A stretch of 64,000 nt of DNA, from assembly GCA_949825065.1 (NCBI GenBank), contig OX463846.1, forward strand, positions 1,071,778-1,135,777, given 5' to 3'. Positions 22,033-33,998 of the stretch are shown one piece after another. The notes under the pieces were generated by a model that saw only the letters and a list, made by a program, of their open reading frames with translations, was not told the origin of the DNA and ran no database searches. The DNA comes from Odontocerum albicorne (taxonomy: Eukaryota > Arthropoda > Insecta > Trichoptera > Odontoceridae). Both the position numbers and the translations under genes were made by a program. Positions within the stretch are counted from its first letter, which is position 1, and the number at the start of each line of letters is the position of its first letter.

Positions 22033-22810
22033 TGTACACTCTGACAATATTCTTTAATTCAATAATGACCTTATTTCCTAGTTTTTTTTTTATCAAGATA
22101 GTAAAAGAGTTATCTTGTCAAACACATTTTCTAAGCTACTTTAATAGCCGTGAAAATAATCCGGTGTACTATTTTGTACATTAAAGATAATCTACTAACA
22201 CGGAGAAAACTTGTGAAACAAAAATTATTGGATAAGAATCAAACTTGAAATCCGGGTTCCCACTGCGGTCAATTCGCATGTTGGCTTTGGAGTCGACTGT
22301 AAGTGCCGCCATAAGGTTGCCTACCTGGATTAATTTCCTCCATTTATTGATCGTTCTGAAGTTTGTCTCGATAAATATTTGATAAACCAATAAACAAAAT
22401 TTCACTTTAATGTAGGAGAATTTAAGAGAAAATACTAAAATCGACCCCATCTAATTTTAATAGCTAGCAATCGCCAAATAAGCAAGCATACAGTCAAATA
22501 GAGATCTAGCCTTAGTCTTTCAAAGGAGAAGCAATTCATTTTTACTAGGATAAATCTAATTTCAAACTTTTAAAGGCATTGGAAGATTTTATATTATCAC
22601 CTGTTACACAACATTACCACACTTTTGAATATTGTCAGCAACTCTACAACAAATTCATTGTTCTAATTCAAAAGCAGTAATCAAGAGTTACAGTAGCAGT
22701 TTTATACCAACTATCATATCAGTCAAAATCTTTGTTGTAAGTTGGTCAACTAATGTGCTAGAAACATTTGAAGCATATTTGTTACCAGTGATTAGAAAGT
22801 TGGATGCAGT
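22033..22810. other. intergenic, no gene recognised
   Basis: AT-rich spacer between the helicase and a LINE fragment. Nothing supported. Confidence 0.3.
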
Positions 22811-23395
22811 GTGGCGATCAACAATACACCAATTGAACAAGTAACAAAATTTAAATACTTGGGTGCTAGCATAATGTGCAATAATGACCTCTATGGCAAA
22901 GTGCTTGAACAATCACAAAAGGCCGCAGCTATTTCCGGATGTTTGAAGAACACTATCTGGAAAAACAAGTATATGAACATCCAAAGCAAGGTGAGAATAT
23001 ACAAGACCTGTGTCCACCCCATAATGACATGTAGCATAGAGTCCAGAGCCGACACTGTCGGAACCAAAAATCTCCTTCAAACCAGGGAAATGAAGGTACT
23101 CAGGAGTATCGCTGGCAAAACCCTTCGTGATAGAGTACGAAACACAGAAATCCGAAGGACGTGCGAAATTGTAGATATTGTCAGATGGAGACGACAGAGA
23201 AAAAGGTTCTGGAACGAACACGTATCCAGAATGGCGGAACCAAGAGCCGTAAGAATGGCCAGGGACAGTATCCCCCAAGCAAGCAGACCTCCAGGATGAC
23301 CTCCCAAAAATGGAAAGACAGCTTGCAGTCGACGTCACAAGAGGCAAACAATGATGCAGGACCATAACAGACCTAAAATAAGATGATGAAGAAGA
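22811..23395 (+). mobile_element. RTE-like LINE C-terminal fragment
   Basis: Open frame to 23299: VTKFKYLGASIMCNNDLYG, QSQKAAAISGCLKNTIWKNK, RIYKTCVHPIMTCSIESRAD, EMKVLRSIAGKTLRDRVRN, WNEHVSRMAEPRAVRMARD. This is the standard LINE polyprotein end after the RT core. The sequence after the frame ends in GATGATGAAGAAG, a short-repeat tail typical of this group. 5' truncated. Confidence 0.85.
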
Positions 23396-24252
23396 TTAGA
23401 AAGTTAGTTTTTACATTGGCTTTCTGCGCAAAAACTTTTGTACCATTTTACACTTTCATTATTTACAAAACATCCTGGCAGGCTTATTTATGTGTGATAA
23501 TCATTTCTCTCAAAAAAATGTGAAAAACAATCAATTTCTACAGCTAGATCACAGACATCACTTTATTAATTAAAACCCTACTCTTAAGTATGTTTATTCC
23601 TCTTAATGTTTGGGTTAGAAAAAACTGAAACAATTAATATTTTTTCTTTCAAAAATATATTCAATTGAAACAACAAGCATCTAATCTGGTATCACAGTGT
23701 TTTAGGGTTTTAGCCTGGTAAACCATTTATATTCAGGCTAATTTACCCCCCAAAAGCCTAAAACCATTGGAGGTCTTTCATCACACTATCGAAGTCTTTG
23801 TTGTCCAATGGTCTTCTAGATTCAGGTATTGGATTACACACTCTCTTCGCTGCTGATTCAATCTAGATGTTGCAACCACCTTTATCTGTTTTTATCGAGA
23901 CAGTTGTACAGAAAACTATTTGTGACACTAATTTTTGGAGCCGTTTTAGGTGACTCGAAAGAAGTGGACTTTTTTGCGAGCGTGCCGTGACCACATTGTT
24001 TTATGGCAAGGTTCAAAGTATGATGCGGCTTATGGATTTTTTCGGAGTTTATAGGTTTTCAAGTACCCTTGCAAATATCATATCTTAGACACTGAGCAGG
24101 ATCTGAAAGAGATAATAAACATTAAAAGCAAATGTCTACCCAACGCGAGGATACGCACAAGCGTCACAAAATGAAATGAGAGGATGGAGAGTAGTCGTTG
24201 AGAAGTAGTTATTGGTTTTATTGACTTCAATTTTACTGATTTTAACTTTTAA
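23396..24252. other. intergenic, no gene recognised
   Basis: No supported feature apart from the TTAA at 24249-24252 that borders the next element. Confidence 0.3.
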
Positions 24253-25168
24253 CCCTTGCCGATCTGTGAACGGACAAGAGTGACCAAGACGTATATTTTA
24301 TTTAATTTCTCGAAATATACTGCTTGCAGGGTCTTCATACTTTATGTATTCCTCATCGAAACCTCTATGATTTGAATGATGTCATTACGAAATAAAATCA
24401 TTCATAAATATCAACAGAAATGAATGATTTTAAATCGAGAATTGACGAAATGTCAAAACACTCCGTATGACTCATTCTTTTTTGACAGTTAATATTTTAC
24501 GAGTACATTCGTTCCAGGGATTGGTTACCAGTTTTATCAAACACCTGTGTGTTTAGTACATAGAATAGAAACAAACGTTATTTCGTGCCCCAATTGCGAT
24601 AGACTTTCTCCACAAGATTAAATTTTGATTTTATGATATGTTTGTCCTATTTTCAAATTTTGACCTATTTTCAAAGTGTTTATATTTTCCAAACAGCATA
24701 TTTTATTGATTTGAATTTCGTGTTTGTTTTTATATTATTATTTTTGAATTTATATATTCATTTTATATTTTGTTAATATGTTAATTATTGTCTTAATTCG
24801 AATTATATTTTTATTGCCAAAAAATACACGCTACATTTTATTGTATAATTTTATGATTTTTTTTTTAAAAGGTTGGAGACCTCTTTTCAGTCATGCGCAT
24901 TCTGAACGTTGCGCAGACCAAACGACGCAGTGGAAATATGATATTCTTATAGAAATGTCACCTCTCTGTTTGAACTCTTATTTTATCATTTCTTACACTT
25001 ATTTTATATTATTCGACATTTTATTACATAATAAAATGATGTTTATAGCTAATTACAAAAAAAAACTAATTGATTTTGTATAATTTTAATTTAAAACATA
25101 CATGTTTACTGTACCCTCAGTGTCCAACACCGTTACTGGCGTAATTTTTTAGCACAGTAAGGGAAGTG
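24253..25168. mobile_element. TTAA-flanked element related to family E
   Basis: TTAA at 24249-24252 and 25169-25172. Left end CCCTTGCCGATCTGTG. The right end read inward, CACTTCCCTTACTGTGCTAA, matches the left end of family E copy 1 (CCCTTCCCTTACGGTGCTAA). No transposase is recognisable. Confidence 0.55.
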
Positions 25169-25628
25169 TTAATCACCTTAACTAGCATATCCACTTTCTC
25201 TGAGTATTGGTCTCGTCAGCGGGTAATCTGCCATGACGGAAATAAGACCTCTTTCCCAGACAACGCCAAACCTTTATAAAATATTTTACATAAATGTATA
25301 TATTGAATTTAGAATGTTCAAGTTTTTCTTCGTTACTAAAAAATATGAACCCCCTTTAAATGTGTGCTTGCATCTTTATAGACATCGACAAAAAAAGTCT
25401 CATAGACAAGACAAATTAAAGAAACGTCAAAATTCAGTGCTACCAACAAAATATTATTACATAATTTTGTGCACATAACCGGAATGTTTCTGATAATTTA
25501 ATCGTAGTGTAATTTAAAAAAACAAAAGACCTACGAGGGGCATGTTTTACGCAACATAATCCGAACGATTCGAAACAATATTTTTTTATTATAATTTATA
25601 ATTCAAATTTCTTAATTAATATCTGAAA

Positions 25629-28600
25629 ATGATCAAGTGAGTGTTTTTTTTCTAATTTTGTTATTCGCTTATTTTACATTATAAACGCGATATTTTTATT
25701 AATTTTAATTATATAATTTAAGGTTCGCAATAAAGGCCGGTTTGGCTTCTGCCGCAGTATACTACACAGCAGAGCAAGGCGTGTGGAGAGACAGTGAAAC
25801 CACTTCAGAACTTTATGAATCTATAAAATCTCACGCATGTCCTTTAATCAAGGAAGCATCAACACAACTTCCCTTTGAGGTAATAAAGGTGACATCTCAG
25901 CTGTCAATTCCAAATAAATATTATTTTAATTTAGAGTGGTGAGGTGTCATTCAGTGAGACGAGATGACATCTTCATTGGAACTTTGAAAATCCTTTCTTT
26001 CGTGTCAGGCGGTTAATTTTTATTTTTAGAGGCGCCTTCTGTACCTCCTTACTGGATGGTGGTATTATTAAAGCAGGAAAAAGTTATCTGGTGCGAAGGG
26101 CGAGCATTTTCGAAGTTGTGGAGAGGTTATTTTTCCCACCGAGAGGGCTGGCCACCAATTTACAGAAACCTTGTATAGAGAGTTCCGGAATGAAAGAAAA
26201 GTACGAACCTGGCAATAAAGGATTATATTTTCATGCTATAAATTGTTATTAAAGAACATAATTATTTTAATTTGATTGTCCATTTTTCCTATTACTCATG
26301 ACTTAGGCCGAGGCCACACCAAGTGCCTCGTTAGGTGCTGAGCTAGGTGTTACGTGACTAATATACTAGGTGACTTCATGCTTGGCCACACCAAAGAGCT
26401 TCGCACAAATTCATTTGACATTTGGGAGCGGTTGAGTCAACAAACGATGTCACTCAAAACTAAACAATTTCATTACAACTTGCCTTATCTTTATTTACTT
26501 CCTGCGCAACTTCATTCCAAAGTGATTTTATTACAGGTACATTTTTGTATAATTTGCTCGATGGGTTCCACAAAGGCTCCCTTTTATACACAGCTGTTAT
26601 TAAAACTTCCGCCATCTTGTAAAAATCACGGTGACACAATAAAATTAACCAACACGTCTGTTCTCTAGGAGATTCACTCGGTGACTAATCGTCGTTTAGT
26701 GTGGCGCAAAGTGTGCAGTGTGGCCATTGCGATAGTATGGGATGCGTTGGTTCGCTAGGATTTGTTGCCTTACTCGCAGCGTAGCTCTAAGCACAAAGCG
26801 AGGCTCCTACCTGTGTGGCCGAGGCCTTAGTACAGGACGGGCCAAACCGTGGCGCATGCGCCAAACGTGGCGCATTGGATAATTACAAGTGTTAAAATAG
26901 GCATCAAAACTGAACTCATATTTTCAACACCAAAGTGCTCTCAGTTCAATTCATACAGCCTTCGGTAATGTTCAACTTTACGGTGTCTGACACTTAGAAT
27001 GGAACTTGTGAGCTGTCACTTTAGGCGGGTTTACAAACGTACGAATATTTCTATTGGTGTTGCCATTGCGCGTTCCCACTCAAACGTTCGCAAACACCGC
27101 GCACCACGTGTTTGAAGTCACGTGCGGATGAGCGGCGAGTGTTCAGTATGGTCAGTCAGTTCTGAGTGAGCCGTCGTGGCGTGGAATTTGAAGCAGAGTT
27201 TTACAACAACTGTTGTCCAGAGTTATCTTCACCAAACGAGACTCCCACAGCTGTAGCACCATCAGTGGGGTCCACGACAGTGATCACCCCTTCGTCCAAG
27301 AGATCATTTCTGATTTGTAGATTGGTGCTCCAATAAACGTGTGTCTTTTGAAATGGCGTAAATTAATTAATTAAATTGCGTGATTGAGTTATTCCTTTTC
27401 CTCCCCTAAGCGAATCAGATCCTACCTATCCCTATTTTACAACCCCAAACGTGAACGTAAGAAGGTAAAAAAAGTGCTTGAGTTGTATGGCGCATCTGAA
27501 CTCCTCTGTGAAAAAATTGGCGCATGGTATGCAAAAGGTTGGCTACCCCTGCCTTAGTATAATAGACGGCACTATACAATGTGGGGAATCAGGGTACTTG
27601 ACATTGCAGCCACCGGAGATGACTATGTAAGCCAATTAGTAATAGATATATCCTGTTGCATATAGGACAAGGAGCTTCAAGACTATAAATTACTGCCATA
27701 GTTATTTGTCAGTTGTACAAAGCGATGTTCAGATATAGTATTCAAGTCCCTTAATGGGATGTGTCCATTGTATCTTTGGAATCTTTGTCTGAAAGAGATT
27801 CCTTCACAGGGGAATATGATTTGAGGTTGAATTTATTAAAAAAGATGGTGTATTATGGACAGGGTTTTGCCGCTGCTGGTTCTGTGGTATGGAATGGTCT
27901 ACGTCTTAGTGTTAAATATGGCGTGTGCAGCTTTAGGAAGCACTTAAAGACAACCATTTTTGGGTGGTCCTATCAAAATTTATGATTTTATATAAACACT
28001 ACACTACACATAAAGCTGAATGTGTCTCTATCACATATATCAGAAGATCTACAAAGGGTTCTTTGTAGATCTTCCGATATATGTGATATATCAATGATTT
28101 TTTTACCAAATATATTTTTCTGAACATATGCAGATACAGAGAAATACCTAATTTAATGGGCACAGACACTATCTTCGTATCATTACACTAAACTTATATA
28201 TATTTATATTGTAATACATTATTCTATCAATAATGGTGGGTTCGAGTCCCATTTTCGATCACCCTTGATTAGAGTTTGCTCTCTAAATGGCCCTATTTAT
28301 ATTGTCCTTTTATTATAATTATTATTAGCTGGGCTCGTCAAAACATGTTCAGATAATTTTTTGTTCAAAATTCCCGTGACCGACGTAGCAGTTTTGTATT
28401 GATATTTTAGGATGACAAAAGTGATAAAACATAGAATTTTTGGCATAAGTTTTAAGTTTTACTACCACTGGGAATAGCTCAAGATTGTTCTTTGCCCCAT
28501 CGACTTCTATCATGTACAGCCGGTAGCCTAGTTGATATGTTACTTCTAGAAGTGAAAGGGTTCTTCATGATAAAAAAAATTATGACAGTGGTCCATGGAA

Positions 28601-28859
28601 AGAACAATTCTGAGACTTCTGTAGTAAAATTTACATGATTACATATTGACTTTTTTTTTTACAGCTTCCAGATTTGCCTTCTGCTGAAGATGCATCACAT
28701 ATTGGAAGAATTTATTGGAATGCCGGAGTGAAAAATGTCTTCGCTTTTATGAATGATATTCCAACTTATGTGAAGAATTGGGGAACTCAAGCCTATGAAT
28801 CTTTTGAATCCTTTGCCAACACACCAAATATACCAGAGACGCCAAATGAAAAGCAATGA
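25629..28859 (+). CDS. MIC13: MICOS complex subunit MIC13 (QIL1), complete, three exons
   Basis: Exons 25629-25636, 25723-25879 and 28665-28859, joined in frame to 119 residues plus stop (TGA 28857-28859); the family is about 118 residues in human. The start is the only ATG, lying in an 8-nt coding exon immediately before GTGAGT. The mature sequence begins MIKFAIKAGLASAAVYYTAE: one N-terminal membrane segment, then the family signature EQGVWRDS, and a second conserved block (LPDLPS ... YWNAGVKNVFAFMNDIP, exon 3). MIC13 is an inner-mitochondrial-membrane protein that links MIC10 into the MICOS complex at crista junctions. Intron 2 is 2.8 kb and carries two DNA elements and a LINE tail. ATTAAA at 28931 is a possible polyadenylation signal. 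Homology is from recognition, and secure. Confidence 0.93.
26303..26830. mobile_element. inverted-repeat DNA element, family unknown
   Basis: Left ACTTAGGCCGAGGCCACACC and right (read inward) CTAAGGCCTCGGCCACAC are imperfect inverted repeats, with further GTGTGGC and GCCTCG matches inside each arm. The right end directly abuts the hAT element at 26833, whose 8-bp duplication includes this element's last bases. Confidence 0.5.
26833..27551. mobile_element. hAT non-autonomous element, 719 bp
   Basis: Perfect 8-bp duplication CCTTAGTA at 26825-26832 and 27552-27559. Ends CAGGACGGGCCAAACC and (inward) CAGGGGTAGCCAACC. Subterminal GGCGCATG motifs lie at both ends. No transposase. Confidence 0.88.
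27700..28335 (+). mobile_element. LINE 3' end (L2/Crack-like), copy 1
   Basis: Degraded C-terminal RT: FKSLNGMCPLYL in one frame, then FAAAGSVVWNGLRLSVKYGV and SFRKHLKTTIFGW in another (stop about 27985). This is followed by a 3' UTR that is shared with 55706-56060 and ends in a TTATTATAATTATTATT run. The UTR contains a 26-bp-arm stem-loop at 28033-28089. Confidence 0.75.
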
Positions 28860-29154
28860 TGTGTTTGTTCATTTAAATATTTTTGCTGTGACAATTTTGT
28901 GTTAATTCTATGGTCATGTTTTAAAGATAAATTAAATTGTTTTACTTAACTCAATATTCTTATTTTTTACACTCTTTATAATCCAAAATGCAGGTTTTTG
29001 AGATTTTTTTGAACTGAAGAAACAATGAGATATTTCACTGCAAAACCGTGAGTGCTTGTGAAATTGTTATAAAAGTGATTGCCAACATAAAGAAAAGCCA
29101 ACCAGATTGTTGTAAATACAAAGAAATAAAACAAAATCTTTTGATCTTTGTATA

Positions 29155-29411
29155 AATTGAGTGGGTCAGAACCAGACATGACTATCCCACATTTATCTTG
29201 TTTTGAGATAATTGACTTCAAAGTTGCAGATCTATTAAAAAATAGTTTGTCTTCTGTTGTTTCCAAAATTTAACGGTAGATGTCTGCACTTATCGTGAAC
29301 TATAAACTCATAATCATGTGTGGTTCTGATAGAAATGGGTTTAAAGATGTAACGTATGTGCCTAACTCTAATTTTATATTTTTGTGAGTTCTGGTTCTGA
29401 CCCACTCAATT
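29155..29411. mobile_element. MITE with perfect 22-bp inverted repeats
   Basis: 29155-29176 and 29390-29411 are exact reverse complements (outer 20 bases AATTGAGTGGGTCAGAACCA). No coding. It lies shortly downstream of MIC13. Confidence 0.7.
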
Positions 29412-29612
29412 CTCTTCTTGAATAATGGCCGTAAACTCCTATATATGAAGGAGTATACGCCACTGTCAAGTGATGTCCACTTCGTAGGATCTTGATAGTT
29501 CTATTAACATCGGTGCACTCGGTTGCCACATCCGTAGTTGATATTTTGAGTATACTAAATAAACTCAGCCCAGGACTACTGTTATCTAGTGAGATACTAT
29601 GGAGTGAAACTA

Positions 29613-30543
29613 CGAGGCATATCCAGAAAGTAAGTGTACTGAATTTTTGTAGGTTACAATTTTTTTTATTTAAACAAAAAAATTACGTGGTTACCGTAGT
29701 ACATATGTAGCTATTTTTCGACATAGTCGCCATTCCTCTCAATGCAGGTGGTGAAGCAGGGTATGAACTTTTTAATGCCTTCCTCGAAGTAGTTTCCCGC
29801 CAACCCCTCCGTCCACTTCTCCACCTCTTCCTTTACCTCCTCGTCGGTTGAAAACCTTTTTCCACCCATGTGCAGCTTCAGGGAGGTAAAGAGATAGTAA
29901 TCTGAAAGTGCTAGGTCAGGGGAATGCGCGGGATGGTTCAGGACAACCCATTTAAACGAGGCGAGCAGTTCCGTCTGGCATTGTCGTGCAACAGGCAGAC
30001 TCCCTTTGTCAGCATGCCTCTCCTCTTGTTCTGAATCGCCCTCCGCAATTTTTTTAGGGTCTCACAGTATCTTGCAGAGTTGATGGTCTCCCCTTGAGGC
30101 ATATATTCAATTAAAATTATGCCTTGACAGTCCCAAAACACGGATGCCATGATTTTCTTGGCTGAAATTGTGGTTTTGAACTTTTTGGCGGAGGGTGAAG
30201 AGGTGTGACGCCACTGTTGAGACTGCCGTTTGGTTTCAGGCGTGTAGTGTGCAACCCAAGTTTCATCTCCAGTAACGATGGAGCGGAGAAATTCATCTCC
30301 ATGGAGTTTGCAGCGCCTCAAAAACTCTTACCCGGCCTCCACTCGATTCAACTTGGCGGGAGATGGGATTGACATTTTTCACGAAACGTGTTGTCGCGTC
30401 GACACTTCTCAACGTACTGACCTCGAATTGGTCTCGTTGCGGAGGAGAAGGGTCAGGCTACACGGAAGTGTAGCCAACATGTCGAAAATAAAATCCATCC
30501 GGTCGTGAGAGCCTCAGTACACTTAGTTTCTGGATACGCCTCG
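29613..30543 (-). mobile_element. mariner family A, copy A4 (internally deleted), minus strand
   Basis: TA-flanked with the family ends. The minus strand keeps [36 protein letters not shown] and LLHDNAR. It has the same two deletion junctions as A3 (through CAAGTTGAATCGAGTGGAGG, and GCCAGA-CGGAACTG), but not A3's middle deletion. Confidence 0.93.
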
Positions 30544-30679
30544 TAATTTACAACTAAACTGAAAGTTTACAACTAAATGAATATTTACAATAATATGAGA
30601 ATTAAATGTATAGTAAGCGAGCTAATGATTTCAGTTTAAATGACAACTATCAATGTGCATATATTATACATATTTTTTA

Positions 30680-31265
30680 TTAAGAGTTAATCTTATTTCT
30701 GTTAATAAAATGGATGATGCTATTAAGTATGGAAGTTTTATTGACGCTCGACAAGTAGAGAAGATTTGCGAAGAGGAATATTTTTGTTTGTTGCTTAAAG
30801 GTCAAAGGGGAAGTATTTAAAGAAAAGGAAAAAAATATATGTTCGAGATCTCCCTCTGCCTGGTCACACTCACTCAAAGAATTCCTAATATGGAGTCTGG
30901 TCAGGTGAACAGAGGAACAACGATGTCCAAAACGTATTCCGACATATACATACTGTTTCTTTCCAAGTGTTTCTATATTTAGAAAACCGGAGCTTCACTG
31001 GAATATGGGGTTGAATTGATGCATATCTTTTTCCTTTGGTGTGGCTCGAGACATTCCAGTAATTTGCCCTCTCCCCCATCATCGAGAAGCGTGCAAAAGG
31101 TAATAAGTCTTGTATAGATATGCACTTATATTATATTTATCTGTGTTTCCTGTAGATGTTGCTTCTTTAGCTAAGATATCTGCCTCTTCGTTACCTGGAA
31201 TGCCTCGATGACCGGAAACCCAAGCCAGGGCGACACCAAGGGTCGCCTCTTCAAGGTTGAATATG
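30680..31265 (-). mobile_element. I/Jockey-type LINE remnant with RNase H domain, minus strand
   Basis: Read on the minus strand from about 31260: VALAWVSGHRGIPGNEEADI then LAKEATSTG is the C-terminal RNase H motif with its catalytic Asp. Degraded sequence with several stops follows, and then CDQAEGDLEHIFFSF, the post-RNase H zinc-knuckle-like region. RNase H places it in the I or Jockey-related LINEs, distinct from the other LINE pieces here. Confidence 0.7.
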
Positions 31266-31369
31266 GTTTGTATAAATTCTCAATTTGACATGATTTGGCA
31301 ATTGTGGAATTAATTTAAATATTTTGCAAACTAGCAGTCATGTTTCAAAGTAGATCTAATGTGTAATTT

Positions 31370-31560
31370 CTCAGCCTGTGGATCGAGACCCCCAGCAGGG
31401 TCACAAAAATAGAAATGGCTTCAGAATTTCACGAACATCACAATGATTAACCATGCAAAAAAAATACAAGCAATTTACCTAAAATTCTGATTGGATACTG
31501 TCAAAAAAATATTGAAGCCCTGATGTACTACAAATGAGCTACTATAGGGTCACAGTGTTC
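31370..31560. repeat. dispersed repeat with hAT-like motif; shared with 36312-36425
   Basis: Contains TCAGCCTGTGGATCGAGACC followed by CCCAGCAGGGTCAC (hAT-MITE-like), then a block from about 31430 to 31530 (ATACAAGCAATTTACCTAAA ... ATATTGAAGCCCTGATGTA) that recurs at 36312-36425 with about 85-90 percent similarity by eye. Confidence 0.5.
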
Positions 31561-32469
31561 CCAGATGCGGGCCATGACAGTCCATAGAATAGTCGCGGGG
31601 AAGTGAAAATCCGGCCCAATGAAATATATTTATTAAATCCTTGTTTTTGAAGACCAGTGGACCAAGAGATTGTGAAACTAAATGCCAAGATTGTCATGAA
31701 ATCCAGTTAGAATACTGCCAAATTAATGATGTGTAAATGGTTTCAAGATTGGATTCAGATGGAGAGCCATGGGGGGGCCTATTTAAAATATTAGATGAAT
31801 TTTGACTAATGAAAGAAAGAGATATAATTGGTTCATTATTTCTTCCTCAATAAAGCTTAAGTCTGTGAGAATGTGGTACCAGTTATTTTGCTTACACTTG
31901 TTTGCAAAAAAAGTCCCATATTTTAAATTTTATCATTTTTAACATTGTTTTTAAGGAGTAAAAATACTACGTATAGAAACAAGAGTACTTATTTGTATTT
32001 GAACTCTCAGTCAGAAATAAAAAAAATGTGGGAGGACTTCATGCTTTGTAAATTTGAATTTAAATTTGCATAACAATATATTACATATTAGTGTTGGTGT
32101 CCACATTGACACATTGGTTTAAAGCTTGAACTTGTCAGAAGATGGATGAAAGTTAGATGAATGCTATGGGGATATGTGCACAATTCCTTCAACGGGTCGT
32201 TCATCTATTCAAATAGTTCGTTATAAAACAATAATTATTATATTTTTGTGTCCTTTAGAATAAATTTGAAATAAGGCGCCTTGATTCATCTTACAACGTG
32301 AAGAAAATTAATTTGCTAAATTCACGTCGTAAATAACCTTTCTTAGGCTAGGCTCACATGTTTAAACTATCGAAATATCATCAAACAAATAAAAATGTTT
32401 TTTCTTGAAATATAATTTGTACAAAATAAAATTGTAAACTACACTATTTGTTTATGATTTTTATTATAA
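31561..32469. other. intergenic, no gene recognised
   Basis: No supported feature. Confidence 0.3.
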
Positions 32470-32701
32470 ATCTGATGGGTGTCGCGTGTCAATCAGTCGG
32501 AGATTGATCATATTGAAACAGAAAAAAGAAACTAACGCTTAAAGAAAATCATTAATTAATTTGGCACACCGATAGAAAACTGACCACGCCGATTCCAGTA
32601 GCGACCGTAATGGAAACATAAGTGATTTAAATTATGTGGGCAGATGCTTGACACGCTGAGCAGATCACTTACGGTGTCCAAAAATATATCGTGGTTGCTA
32701 T
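32470..32701. other. left part of a split promoter-like or solo-LTR-like unit
   Basis: Continues at 35263 once the LTR element is removed. The rejoined site reads GTGGTTGCTATAAAAAGAGG, a TATA box. With the downstream AATAAA near 35797 this could be a solo LTR of another retroelement. Its ends are not defined. Confidence 0.35.
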
Positions 32702-33282
32702 TGTACCTGCCTGTTACCTACCTAAATGAATTGTCAAAAATAACGAGTGAATTGTTATTTTACAAATAAATTAAATTAAGTATTGTTGATTTAAACATAC
32801 AGGGTCATTGACCGATCGAGAATCCAATGATTGGCACACATTTCAAACAACGACAATATTTACTATTTACAGCGTGCAAATTGGCTAGCGATCTCCAAAT
32901 ATAAATAATTATCCTACCTTCCGTCCATGTGATAGAGCGAGGCAGATATATATATATAACCCATGTATTCACTCACTGGTATAAATTGTCTGCAATATGC
33001 GAAATAAACATACATTTTATTGTCATCCATTCAACTGTCAAGACTTTGTTATTTATTTACCTTCTGTCCACTTATCGATTTATATCCGCATTCCTGAGTC
33101 TATAAATAAACCGATATTGATCAAGATCATCACGACAATCGAACGTAAGCAATCCGCTATATTGATGATCCTGTACGAGAGTTAACGCAGAATCAACTAA
33201 AACGAAGATAACGATGTCGCTATCAAAATCATCAGCACGTTCTAATAGAACACATGCTACACCGATAGCGGCCATCGTTACA
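32702..33282 (+). repeat. 5' LTR, 581 bp
   Basis: Starts TGTACCTGCC and ends ATCGTTACA (TG...CA). It differs from the 3' LTR only by one extra TA in the run near 32950 and T instead of C at 33278. Contains ATATATAACCCATG (possible TATA region) and an AATAAAC shortly downstream. Confidence 0.93.
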
Positions 33283-33640
33283 TTGGTGACCCCGACGACG
33301 AACAACGAACATGTTACATTGGTGACTCCGACGTACAGCGTTACATTGGTGACTCCCGACGTTCGGGTTACATTGGTGACCCCGAAAGAAAACAGAACAC
33401 GTACATCGACGAACTACACCATCGTTACATTGGCGAACCCGACGACGAACAAGTACACCGTTACATTGGCGAGCCCGACGACGAACAAGAACATCGTTAC
33501 ATTGGCGAGCCCGACGACGAACAACAACCACCGTTACATTGGTGACTCCGAACGAAAACCGAACATCGCCACATTGGTCATCGCCACATTGGTGAACCCG
33601 AACGAAAATCGAACATCGCTACATTGAGCCCGCACGAAAA
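33278..33640 (+). repeat. tandem array of the LTR-end/primer-site junction, about 11 copies
   Basis: The motif TTACATTGGTGACCCCGACG, or one- to few-base variants, recurs near 33278, 33313, 33341, 33368, 33424, 33460, 33497, 33533, 33569, 33587 and 33617. Spacing is 18-56 bp, with ACGAAC-rich spacers. The repeated unit includes the last bases of the LTR as well as the primer site. It then decays into an 18-bp repeat (CCCGCACGAAAACCGAAC) to about 33690. Confidence 0.9.
33283..33298 (+). promoter_or_regulatory. primer-binding site
   Basis: TTGGTGACCCCGACG follows the 5' LTR end directly. TGGTGACCCCGACG is complementary to the CCA-tailed 3' end expected for tRNA-Trp (from knowledge of CsRn1-type elements). 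Confidence 0.75.
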
Positions 33641-33749
33641 CCGAACCCGCACGAAAATTGAACCCGCACGAAAACCGAACCCGCACGAGAACTGAACATC
33701 GCTACGAATACGTATTCCGACTATATCGAATATCGCCGACTCGATAGCA

Positions 33750-33998
33750 ATGTCAAAACAATTGCAACTCGACACCGGCATCAGCAGCAACGCGATGAGC
33801 ATCATGAACAATTTCGTCAACGAGATTTTCAAGCGCACCGCCGCCAACGCCAACCGCTTCGCCCACTATAACAAGATGAACATCATCACCAGCAGAGAGA
33901 TTCAGACAACCGTCAAGATTCTACTCTCCGGCGAACTGGCCAAGCACGCCATCAACAAGGACAGCAGAGCCGTCACTCAGATACAACACTACATCTGA
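33750..33998 (+). CDS. histone H2B-like protein (histone-fold part), captured inside the LTR element
   Basis: 82-residue ORF from ATG. It aligns without gaps to H2B from the KQVHPDTGISS region to the C terminus: DTGISS (8-13), [13 protein letters not shown] (15-27, helix 2), AHYNK (38-42), ITSREIQT (46-53), GELAKHA (61-67), AVT (74-76). The N-terminal tail and helix 1 are missing. Many substitutions occur even in the fold (for example RSTITS is MNIITS), and the Lys after AVT (K120, the ubiquitination site in human) is Gln. At that point the DNA in the +1 frame (AGATACAACACTACATCT) fits the ancestral KYTSS end better, so a 1-base insertion probably altered the tail. GC-rich third positions contrast with the AT-rich surroundings and resemble a histone gene. 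Replication-dependent histone genes lack introns, so capture from histone mRNA is plausible. Whether it is expressed is unknown. Confidence 0.9.
   Translation: MSKQLQLDTGISSNAMSIMNNFVNEIFKRTAANANRFAHYNKMNIITSREIQTTVKILLSGELAKHAINKDSRAVTQIQHYI

Noticed and set aside
24778..25083. 101-residue hydrophobic frame
   Set aside because: AT-rich sequence inside a TTAA-bounded element; no motif and no acidic transposase features.
33214..33627. 137-residue frame rich in VTLVTP repeats, and its minus-strand shadow
   Set aside because: It spans the LTR end and the primer-site array, where the repeat explains the apparent protein.
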